64,000 nt of DNA, taken from assembly GCA_013433145.1 (NCBI GenBank), contig CM024182.1:2342501-2406500 (forward strand). The letters are read 5' to 3'. The translations under genes were made by a program, and so were the position numbers. Positions 1 to 10,500 of the stretch are shown piece after piece; the first letter of the stretch is position 1; each line of letters begins with the position of its first letter. The notes beneath the pieces are model-generated. The model did no database searches and had not been told where the DNA came from. It worked only from the letters and a program-made list of their open reading frames with translations. The DNA is from Ascaris suum (lineage: Eukaryota > Nematoda > Chromadorea > Rhabditida > Ascarididae).

Positions 1-823
1 CAATGATTCGCGGATTAAAGTTATAGAAGAGAGAGAAGAAACATCTCTCTTTTTTTTTCTCGCCTAAAAATAGCATCATCGTAATGCCTTTTTGCAAATA
101 ACCTACAAAATTTTCTAGAAATGAAATTGATCCACAATTTCGTAGAGATGCATTTTTCTTCCATCGTAAATCTATGATCATAGACGATAAACTGAACACT
201 TCTGAGCATAATACTTTCAGCCAATACAAATTATTTAACCATTATGGCGAACTATTTATTTCCTTAGTGAATGTAAAGCAAAACATTCATTGTTGGCTAG
301 CGTTTTGCACAAATTGATTAGTTGTTAACGTTTAGTGTAAGCAAACGATTAGCCACTTCTAAGTTGTCCGGATGCGTAGCCGGATTAACGAACAAGACGT
401 TCGCTCTTCTCCTCTCTTGAGTTTTTCAACACTTGCATTAATCTTTTAGCAATGCTTTATATCATAGAATCTATAAAACAATATATTTTTATCCTCTCTT
501 ATTGCTTAGAATTTTTATCGAATTATTTCGCTTTTATCGATAAAGTCACAATTTCTATGAGGATGTTTTACGATCATGTCACAAGTGTTCTGCCGATATC
601 TGCGATTCCGACATTAAATTCCTAACAAATTTCGCCGTATTCTTTTCGTCTCATTAGTAGTTTGTGTTATTTTGCACTTTTTTTTTTTTAAATCGAAAGA
701 TTTGCTTACATCACTGCAGCATAGCTCTATGAAAGTTTGTTGAGAAACTTCATGAGGCAATTTTGCAACCGACATGATGACAATTGCGCCGCGATGAATA
801 CATCAGCTCACAAATACAACCGA
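1..823. other. AT-rich non-coding stretch, no gene seen
   Basis: I see no reading frame with credible splice sites or codon use here. The stretch contains short homopolymer runs and lies downstream of the minus-strand candidate gene that begins near 1135, so it could hold that gene's 3' end. Confidence 0.4.
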
Positions 824-1135
824 CTACTGAATCCTTCGTTGGAGTGTCTATCGAAGTAAATAATCCTATAATATACCTTCTTTTCAAAAATTATGATGAC
901 GTACTATAACCGTACATTTGCGAATATGTTTAATCTCACTAACGTATAGCAAGTCTTCATAAAAATTTTTTGCTCGTTGTAGCCGTTGCTGAATCTTTAT
1001 TGACCGGAAGATGCAACCTCCGGTATAACCAGAAATTGCTTGTAGTTCTTCAATTGTCTTTGAACAAGCGGAAATGCGTGCTAGAGATGCTGGCAGTGGT
1101 GCATGCGCTTCGGCACTTCCGCTTATATCATCCAT
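824..1135 (-). CDS. Candidate two-exon small helical protein (71 aa)
   Basis: On the minus strand an ATG at 1135 (context AAAATGG) opens a frame through 944. A GTTAGT donor follows, then a 96-bp AT-rich intron ending in AG at 848, and a short exon 847-824 ending in TAG. Exon 1 is 192 nt, so the join is phase 0 and gives about 71 residues. The second half (QRLQRAKNFYEDLLY then TLQRRIQ) looks like an amphipathic or coiled-coil helix rich in Gln, Arg and Leu. The acceptor (TTCGATAG) is weak, and an earlier AG near 866 gives a different short end. Without splicing, the frame runs to 884 (83 residues). I do not recognise the family. GC content and codon mix are better than the surroundings, which is the main reason to list it. 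Confidence 0.35.
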
Positions 1136-3531
1136 TTTTATAAATAATCAACAATAACGTAACCACATGTACAATAGAGAGTTCGTGTATTGATCGAGAA
1201 GCCACTCTCACAAATCGCGAACCAGAAGTTCGTTTTCACGCCTTCTTGCAAACTTACATTTCCGACGTATATTATGGGACCGTCGTGTCTGTGTGTATAT
1301 ATGTGTATGTCTATTTGTTGGTGCATTAGTTTCAACTCCACAACTATCAGAGCCCAACTTCCTAACCAGCAAGACTCAACTCCGCAACCGTCAAAGCCAA
1401 ATTTGAGAAAATAGTGGCTACAGCACACACTATAATTCACTCCAATAATTTTCCAAGGTAAAAGAACCTTTTTATGGTTTGAACATTGGCCTTTTTCGTT
1501 TAACACCGATCGGCTAAAAGAAGCAAATTCTTTCGCAAAGATTTTTTTTTGCGAAGTCTGTTGAAATATCGACTATCATTCAGCGTATTTCATTGTTTGC
1601 TGATTATGCACGAAATTGATCGGTCGGATGAGTGGAATGCAGAGACACAAATGATTCTTACGCGTTTAGTCTGCTTTTCCCTTTTTCCATTGTTCACGAT
1701 CCGACCATTATACGACACAATTTGCTCACTTGCAAAAAGCTTCCAAAAAAACTTTCCTTGGTACATTCGAGCATCTGTAATCACCTAAATCTATTCCTAA
1801 AATTCGTGATTTTCCTAACTTCAACTGCAGAGGTTCGTCAATTGAAGTCTCTGGATGAACAAAGCACCGCGTACATACAAATGTTATAGACATGATGCAC
1901 GATAATGCATTCCACGAATGCAAATCTGTAGCCCCCCCCCCCTCCCCACGAAAGTAAGGAGTTTTTGGCTATTTGATGGGCCATGCGTCATGTAGAAGAT
2001 GAAAAACGTGTCATGAGGAAAATTTATATAGGGCATGAGTGAAGCTCATTTTCCTTACGTATAAAAAGCCTCTCAAAATCTTGATGTTTTTTTTCCTCAT
2101 CGAAAATGTATTGCGAAATCTCATTTTTATTGAAAAAATATTCTGAAGATTTATCCATAAATAGTAATGTTATTTCCACGAATTTCTTCCTTTTCGAAGT
2201 TATTCTCTGAATTGAAATTTTATATATTCCCTCCAATATTCATCATATATAGTCTTATACCTGACTTTTACTAGTACTCATTTCAATAGATAATGCTCAT
2301 TAAGTGCAATTATGCTGAATATATTAGTACAACTCTATTATTTAGCTTTCATTTTGCGAAATTTCCACTGATTGTATCCATTCTCCAAAGTAGAAAAAAA
2401 AAACAAAGATTGTTCACTTAACAAGTTGCTCACATCGACAACGAAGCAATAAATCAATGCCTTGCCTTTCAAAGAAAAAAAAAACGATCAACGGTTGTTA
2501 TAAATATTCAGAATGGCCTATGCTTAATTTCCCATGCGAGGGAACGTATAAAAACGCTTGCTTATATAAGGACATTGATGCCATAGTTATTGTTGTTGGT
2601 ACTTGCTTGTAATAATTGAAGATAATTGATCTGTAACGTGATCTGTAGTCTAGAGAAGCGCATATGAGAATATAAAATAGCATCTAATCGCGTGGTTCTG
2701 AAGCGTAACAACATCTGTATTTTTCAAGCGACACGTTGTCTAAAACAATATGCTTCAGTGAAAAAAGTTTTGCTCTCAGGTGGCTCGTTTTCAGGTAAGC
2801 GAGACATCGTTTCAGGAGGCAACAGAATAAACAGGCAACGAACCTCAAAGAGGTGTTGTTAGCCGTATCGCGATTATTTACGAAGCAGGCATTATTGCAT
2901 TTAAGGTACGCGTTGTTTTGAAGTTAGCATTGCTATAAAACATTAAAGCATTCGGAAGCAAAATTCTCATGAAGTGCCAAGAGAAATACTCATTTAGCTA
3001 CAGCGAGTTTGCCGGGATGGTTTAGGTATTAAGTCAAAAACGAAGCCCACTAATAACAAATGATCAAAGATGTTAGAGCTTTTCGGTGCTCCTAGTGAAA
3101 CAATATAATGAAAATGTCTTCTCCGTCTCAATAGTTGACAGAATTAAAACTCTATATTAAACGCCAAACTTGCGAAAAAATCACATCGTGTAAGAACTGC
3201 ATCCTTCTCATTTTAACTGCATCATTCTAAAGGGAACAACATCCTGAAGAGTGAAAGCTTGCAAACGTAACGGTCATGTGGAAAGACAACGGCGACAAGA
3301 AAACTGCGTCCAATTACATGGCTATATCACAATTACTATGCGTGTCGAAATTCTATATTTGCGCATAACTTTACACTGCAATGGAGCCAAAAGTGGGACA
3401 TTTTTTACTATGCTTTTCACAGAAACCTTCCAGGACATACTAATTCACTCGAAATCATCAGAGAAATGAATCTCACATGTTATTGCACTAATAGAATCGA
3501 TGCACATTAGGACATCACTACAACTTAATTG
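1136..3531. other. Non-coding stretch upstream of the large repeat gene
   Basis: Mostly AT-rich sequence with no convincing exon. It includes an 11-C run at 1932-1942 and several A or T runs. GTAAGC near 2796 and GTACGC near 2907 look like splice donors but have no clear matching coding exon. One of them could end an untranslated first exon of the gene that starts at 3561. The promoter of that gene should lie here, but I cannot place it. Confidence 0.4.
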
Positions 3532-3543
3532 CAATAATTTCAG
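3532..3543 (+). promoter_or_regulatory. 3' splice acceptor before the first coding exon of the repeat gene
   Basis: The sequence AATAATTTCAG ends at 3543, 17 bases before the ATG at 3561. It fits the nematode acceptor consensus. It could take a spliced leader by trans-splicing or join an untranslated exon; the sequence does not distinguish the two. Confidence 0.5.
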
Positions 3544-3560
3544 TGATTACGATCGGGAAA

Positions 3561-4598
3561 ATGGAAACGGACCAAGGTGAACAGGCGACTTCTGCGGGAT
3601 GTCAAAGTGAGAGCAGGAATGGATCAACCACTATCGAGCAAATAACTTCCGAAGCTACTGCTGAATTCAATAATATGCCACAAGAATTGCATGATCTTGC
3701 AAAGTCACCTAAGTTTCCGGAATCGGAACTCCAAGAGCGGCGTTTGTTTCAAGTTCAGGATGCCAGTGTCACTGCATCAACAGACACATCTTTGCCAACT
3801 GATGGCATGGTTTGTTTTGACGAACAACAAATCGGACATTTGCAAAAGGGTGGCGACCTAGCAGAACCCATTCCACAGGATTCTGTCGACAAAGGTGGAG
3901 ATCCACGCGACGATCGACTTGTTGTGCTTACGGATGTCTTCGATGCTGCAAATGCAGCCTTGCGTGCAATGGAAGAAGAGACTAGTGAAAAAACGAAAGA
4001 ACTGTCCGTTCAGGAAACAAGGATCGAGCATAATGAGAATGAAAATCTCTCTGAAGAAGCTACGGGCTTCTCAGACGAATGTGTTACAGAATATGACGTG
4101 AACAATGCAGATTCTCTGGAAGCTGTGTTGAAAACAGATCAAATTATTGCCGAAGAGATCATAAGACGAGCGCAAGAAGAATTTGAGGCGAAAAATAAGC
4201 GTACTGGTCGAACATATCCTATGCCAACACAAAATATACTCGATGAAGTTGTTTACTTCCAGGATAGTACCACCATGAATCCTGACACGACTTCACAACA
4301 ACAGGAGCCCGGAATCGAGAAATGCTATGCGGATATAGCTGAAAATGGACGACCGAATGTTCGATCGGAAGAGATTAGTGAAAGTGCAGTGATACAGACC
4401 CATAAAGGCGAAGCCAGTCTTGTAAGTGCTTCAACAGAACAACCCCAGATGAATATTGTTTTAACTGAACAGATCAGTATGCAGAACAGTCCTCAGGAAA
4501 ATACAGGAAACCGCAGCACCATATTGACTGAAATGGACTCCACGAACACAAGACAGCCCTATGAAGACAAACAAAAATGGTATGAACTCACAGGATGA
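3561..4598 (+). CDS. Repeat gene, segment 1: acidic N-terminal part (345 aa)
   Basis: The segment reads from METDQGEQATSAG to a TGA at 4596-4598. It is rich in Glu, Thr, Ser and Gln with few hydrophobics. One helical, more hydrophobic stretch (DQIIAEEIIRRAQEEFEAKN, about residues 194-213) could be a short coiled coil or docking helix. An upstream GTG at 3543 is in frame but falls on the splice acceptor, so ATG 3561 is preferred. The same frame reopens directly after the TGA with similar composition, so the stop looks like a break inside one protein and not a natural end. Confidence 0.7.
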   Translation: METDQGEQATSAGCQSESRNGSTTIEQITSEATAEFNNMPQELHDLAKSPKFPESELQERRLFQVQDASVTASTDTSLPTDGMVCFDEQQIGHLQKGGDLAEPIPQDSVDKGGDPRDDRLVVLTDVFDAANAALRAMEEETSEKTKELSVQETRIEHNENENLSEEATGFSDECVTEYDVNNADSLEAVLKTDQIIAEEIIRRAQEEFEAKNKRTGRTYPMPTQNILDEVVYFQDSTTMNPDTTSQQQEPGIEKCYADIAENGRPNVRSEEISESAVIQTHKGEASLVSASTEQPQMNIVLTEQISMQNSPQENTGNRSTILTEMDSTNTRQPYEDKQKWYELTG

Positions 4599-7500
4599 GG
4601 ATGCTCCATTCAAGAAGACCAAACATTTTCTTCTGCCACAAAGGTTCCAGAAGAATGTTCAAAATTGGACGAAGAACAACTACGGGTGGATCAGACTGAT
4701 AAGCAAGCTGAAATAACAGGAACACAACCAGAAAGTGAACATGATGACCTGCCTGTCTGCCAGCCAACGTCAAATCCATGCAAATCCGACGACGGCGAAA
4801 GCCCTTCTATAAAACGTATTGCTGAATCAGAACAGGCGGATTCGGCAGTTGCCGAAATAGCGACCAAATCAGAAGCAAATATATCTTTCGGTGATGAAGC
4901 CTCATCACCGAAAGACATATTTGAAAAAACGACGATGCAAACGCAGCGATCTTTTCAAACTGCTATATTTGAAGACAAATCTAACGGAAGGGCGATATTA
5001 GAAGATGAACATGAAGTGCCACTGAACAGCATGAGCGATGAGAACATCGAAACTCTTTTCGATAGCTATTTAGCCGATCACGGGCGTGTCAAAATGATGG
5101 TTGCAACAATGAGGGAAAAACATTTCGAAAAAGGAGTCGGAGATGAATTTCTGACCGGCGATGGAGAACATGTTGTCGAATACGGGGAACAATCATCCTA
5201 TGTGCTCCAGAAGAGCGCTGAACTAGGACTGACTACACCAGCATCGGAATTAACAATGCATTCCATGCCACATCACCTTGACGAAGTGAATCATTCAAGT
5301 GAAATAACTGCTAAGAACGTTGACTACCGGGAAAATATATGCAACACAGAAAATCGACCTGTTTCCTTTAACGAAGTAGAAAGCCTTGCTGAGACAGCGG
5401 CAGTTCGAAGTGAAACGGTAACATTTCGAGAGCAAGAAGCTTTTGCAGAGCCTAAATTTGAAAGCGATTTAATGAATCGTGAGCAAATGAACACTGAAAA
5501 GCCCTCATGCATGCATCCTACCGCCGATTGCCGGGGGGATATGATTCTGGCTATGCAGAATGCACCCTATGGCACGTCTCCTGATTTTAACGGAGTTGAA
5601 ACGGACGACGTTGGCGTCGAATGTAAAGGCAACGATATATCAGAGCAACAACAAAAAACCTCACAGGCCGGAACTTCGTGCACTACTGCAATCCTTGATC
5701 CACCCCTAAATGAGGCCGTTGGACAGAATAAAGGAAGTGATGATGCCACACAGATTATGCACACTCCAAAATCCGGAGGACGCGAAGAATTTTACGAACA
5801 AAGCACATCGGAAGAACTAGGTCGGCATCCCTCACATAATGAATTTTCACTCCTACAACCTGTGTTAGATGAACAGCACGGCCACCAAGATGAAGGCGCT
5901 GACGACGACATCAGACGGCAAGATAATATGCGGCAAGATCAGCATATAACTCACACAGAAGAAGGTGATCGACAACTCACACATGACCAATCGACATTCC
6001 CAGAAACGACAACGGAGCAGAATATTATACCACAACAAGAGTCTGTGCCTTACATAGGAGAAGCAGATGGACGACTCGAACATGAACAACCAATATTCCC
6101 GCAACCGACGGCGGAGCAGGGTACTATTCCGCTGGAACAGCCTCTGCTATATCCGGAAGATGGGGGTGAGCAGCTCAAACATGAACAGCTGAAATTGCCG
6201 CAACCGATTGCGGAGCAAGGTATTATTCCACAGGAACAACCTCTGGCTCATACAGAAGAACAATTAATATTCCCGCGCGCGACGATACAGCAGGATATTA
6301 TTCCACAGGAACAGCCCATCAGATATATGTCACAGATTATCCCGCAAACGACAGCAAGAGCAAGGTAATATATCATGGAAACAGCCTCCACCGCATCCGG
6401 AAGAAGGGGATGAGCAGCTTAAACATGACCAGCCGACATTCGTGCAACCGACGGCAGAGCAGGGCACTATTCCACAGGAACAACCTCTGGCTCACGCAGA
6501 AGAACAATTAACATTCCCGCAAACGATGGTACAGCAGGGTACTATTCTTCCGTCAGAACAGCCTCTGCCACATCCGGGCGAAGGGAATGAACAACTCAGA
6601 CATGACCAGCCGACATTCCCGCTACCGATTGCGGAGCAGGGTATTACACCACAAGAACAGCCTCCATCATATACGGAAGAAGGGGACGAGCAACTCAGAC
6701 ATGAGCAGCCGACATTCTCACAACCGGCGGCACAGCAGGACATTATGCCACAGCCCATGCTTTGTCCAGGAGAAGGAGACGAACGGCTCAAAAATGAACA
6801 ACCGACGCTCCCGCAACCGACGGTGCAACAGGGTATTATTCCACAAGAACAAACTCTGCCATATCCAGAAAAAGGGGATGAGCAGCTTAAACATGATCAG
6901 CCGACATTCGTGCAACCGACGGCAGAGCAGGGCATTATTCCACAGGAACAACCTCTGGCTCACACAGAAGAACAATTAACATTCCCGCAACCGACTGTAC
7001 AGCAGGGTACTATTCTTCCGTCAGAACAGCCTCTGCCATATCCGGACGAAGGGAATGAACAACTCAGACATGACCAGCCGACACTCTCACAACGGCAGCA
7101 CAGCAGAACATGATGCCGCAGGAACAGCCCATGCTTTGTCCAGGAGGAGGAGACGAACAACTAAAACATGAACAGCCGACATTCCCGCAACCGACGGCGG
7201 AGCAGGGCATTATTCCGCAAGAACAGCCTCTACCATATCGGGAAGAAGAGGATGAACAACTCAGACACGATCAGGCGACACTCCCGCAAACGATGGTGGA
7301 GCAAGAGCAAGGTAATATATCACGGAAACAGCCTCCACCGTATCCGGAAGAAGGGGATGAGCAACTCAAACATGAACAGCCGTCATTCGTGCAACCGACG
7401 GCAGAGCAGGGCACTATTCCACAGGAACAACCTCTGGCTCATACAGAAGAACAATTAACATTCCCGCAAACGATGGTACAGCAGGGTACCATTCTTCCGT

Positions 7501-10500
7501 CAGAAGAGCCTCTGCCACATCCGGGCGAAGGGAATGAACAACTCAGACATGACCAGCCGACATTCCCGCTACCGATTGCGGAGCAGGGTATTACACCACA
7601 AGAACAGCCTCCATCATATACGGAAGAAGGGGACGAGCAACTCAGACATGAGCAGCCGACATTCTCACAACCGGCGGCACAGCAGGACATTATGCCACAG
7701 CCCATGCTTTGTCCAGGAGAAGGAGACGAACAGCTCAAAAATGAACAACCGACGCTCCCGCAACCGACGGTGCAACAGGGTATTATTCCCACCATCCAAC
7801 ATATTCCTTGCAACGGTACAACTTCAGAACATCTGCCATATCCGGACGAAGGGAATGAACAACTCAGACATGACCAGCCGACACTCTCACAACGGCAGCA
7901 CAGCAGAACATTATGCCGCAGGAACAGCCCATGCTTTGTCCAGGAGGAGGAGACGAACAACTAAAACATGAACAGCCGACATTCCCGCAACCGACGGCGG
8001 AGCAGGGCATTATTCCGCAAGAACAGCCTCTACCATATCGGGAAGAAGAGGATGAACAACTCAGACACGATCAGGCGACACTCCCGCAAACGATGGTGGA
8101 GCAAGAGCAAGGTAATATATCACGGAAACAGCCTCCACCGTATCCGGAAGAAGGGGATGAGCAACTCAAACATGAACAGCCGTCATTCGTGCAACCGACG
8201 GCAGAGCAGGGCACTATTCCACAGGAACAACCTCTGGCTCATACAGAAGAACAATTAACATTCCCGCAAACAATGGTACAGCAGGGTACCATTCTTCCGT
8301 CAGAAGAGCCTCTGCCACATCCGGACGAAGGGAATGAACAACTCAGACATGACCAGCCGACATTCCCGCTACCGATTGCGGAGCAGGGTATTACACCACA
8401 AGAACAGCCTCCATCATATACGGAAGAAGGGGACGAGCAACTCAGACATGAGCAGCCGACATTCTCACAACCGGCGGCACAGCAGGACATTATGCCACAG
8501 CCCATGCTTTGTCCAGGAGAAGGAGATGAACAGCTCAAAAATGAACAACCAACGGTCCCGCAACCGACGGTGCAACAGGGTATTATTCCACAAGAAGAAC
8601 CTCTGCCATATCCGGAAAAAGGGGATGAGCAGCTTAAACATGACCAGCCGACATTCGTGGAACCGACGGCAGAGCAAGGCATTATTCCACAGGAACAACC
8701 TCTGGCTCATACAGAAGAAGAATTAACATTCCCGCGAGCGACGATACAGCAGGATATTATTCCACAAGAACGGCGTTTGTCATATCTGGAAGAAGAGGAT
8801 GAACAACTGAGACATGACCAGGCGACATTCCCGCAACCGACGGCAGAACAGGATATTAAGCCACAGGAAAAGCACACGTTCTGTCCAGGAGGAGGAGATG
8901 AACAGCTCAAACATGAACAACCAGCGTTCCCGCAACGGACGGTGCAGCAGGATATTATTCCACAGGAACAGCATCTGCCATATTCGGAAGAAGGGGATGA
9001 TGAGCTTAAACATGACCAGCCGATATTCCTGCAACCAGCCGAAGATGAACAACACGAGCATGAAGATGACGGTGGTGCTAATGGCATAAAATGGGTGGAT
9101 ATTGTGCCGCAAAAGCAACCCATGCGCTATAGGGGCGAAGAAGAAATGAGAGCGCTCCATGATGTGGCGCAAACAGCTCAGCAACTAGTCGAGGAACATG
9201 CTCAAGCCCAGGGACACAGGAAGCCGGATGAACCTGAATCAGAACAGAGATCCTTCCGGCTCAGCTACTTGTCTTCCACGAAACCAAATGTGAATGCAAA
9301 CGTTCTGTGGCGGGAAAACGATGTTTTTTTAATGGATGAGCGGAAGGTGCTCTCCGAAGTTGAAAGGAATGGTGAAATTAGTGAGGATCCCTCGGCGAGA
9401 AAGCAGTGGCGTTACGACAGCCGCGAAAACCTTGAAGAAACTGATAAAAAGAGGGGACATTTTGAGCAGTGGGCAAGCGAATTTGGAGAAGATCGATTTG
9501 CTGAAAAGTCTGCCTCCGTCATCTCACAAGCAAAGCCTGCTGAAGACGGATACCCTTCATCACGTCCTCAGTCGCAGCTCGAAACAACTGGCGACGCGTC
9601 AGATATCAAAGCCGCGGAGAACGACGTTACAGAAGAAATGGTTGAAGAGAAACGTGATATCACACCGGATTCTCTTAATCAAAGTCCACATGTCGATGTG
9701 AGAAAAAGAACTGACGCTATAGAAGTTGCAAAGGACATGAATAAATTAAGAGAACATATTCCTTCGAAAAGGGAAAAATCTGATGTATCGGGCGCACGCG
9801 GTCGTATGGGAGCCAAACAGCTCACTAGCAACAAAAAACAAAACGAAAGGGCTACTATGGGCGATGCCTTATCAAAGACACATGACCAAAAGGAGATGAA
9901 ATTGTCTAACTTGGTGAAGAAGCAACGCGCAACAGCCATGAACAACAATGCTGCCAATTCAAAACCCTACAGCGAAAGGAATCCCCACAAGGCCGAAAAA
10001 CCCCTTTCAAGAACGTCGCTAGAAAAGGTCCCAGTCTCGAAACTGCGACAAGGTGCCGCCGACAATGGTAAAAGAACGCCAATTGCACTGTAAAAACGTC
10101 GATGAAACCACCTGTGCCGAAAAAACCTGAACAGAAGAGTGGGTCTGTCGAGAACAAAGGAGCTAAAGGATCGTTTAAGGCTGGGACGGGAAGCCCAGAA
10201 ATGAAAGCTGAAAAAGTCGGACAGGAAAAGTGTGAGACTGAGTGCAACTCGGTGAAAAAAACGTCAGTAAAAGTATCGATTTGTGAGCCGATTGTTTGGG
10301 TGGAAACACTTGTACCAACTTTCGAAGCAGTGTGGATAGCATGCATACCGCAGGATGAGGATATAATGGGTGCAATGAAAAAACCTGACGAATGCATAGA
10401 TCCTATCACTGGAGGTAAAGCAAGTGGTATAGAGAAAGCGCATACTGAAACAGCTCCAGAAGCGGCTCAAAAAACACCAGGAAGTTTATGTGCCATCATA

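Larger units (their letters stand above)
5940..9050 (+). repeat. Coding tandem array, ~99-bp (33-aa) units
   Basis: About 30 units share a core such as QPTFPQPTAEQGIIPQEQP preceded by GDEQLKHE or GNEQLRHD and followed by LPYPEE. Some units lack the GDEQLKHEQP part and are about 27 residues long (LAHTEEQLTFPQ type). Units near the left edge are diverged; those between 6440 and 8700 are nearly identical in blocks. Because most units are multiples of three, several frames stay open on both strands. Forward shifted frames give Arg/His/Ser-rich repeats and the reverse strand gives Cys/Ser-rich ones; I treat these as shadows. Confidence 0.9.

Noticed and set aside
1138..1506. 122-codon minus frame
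   Set aside because: Starts with GTG, no splice signals, and the composition is that of chance translation.
4580..4650. A 71-bp GT-AG intron to remove the TGA at 4596
   Set aside because: Joining 4579 to 4651 shifts the frame and gives a stop about 45 bases later, while the unspliced frame after the TGA is open for 589 codons.
6587..8726. Arg/His/Ser-rich forward frames in the array
   Set aside because: These are shifted readings of the same units without flanking coding extension.
6492..9184. Cys/Ser-rich open frames on the minus strand of the repeat array (up to 173 codons)
   Set aside because: They mirror the forward repeat units and depend on unit lengths that are multiples of three. 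The forward frame continues into non-repeat coding sequence on both sides; the reverse frames do not.
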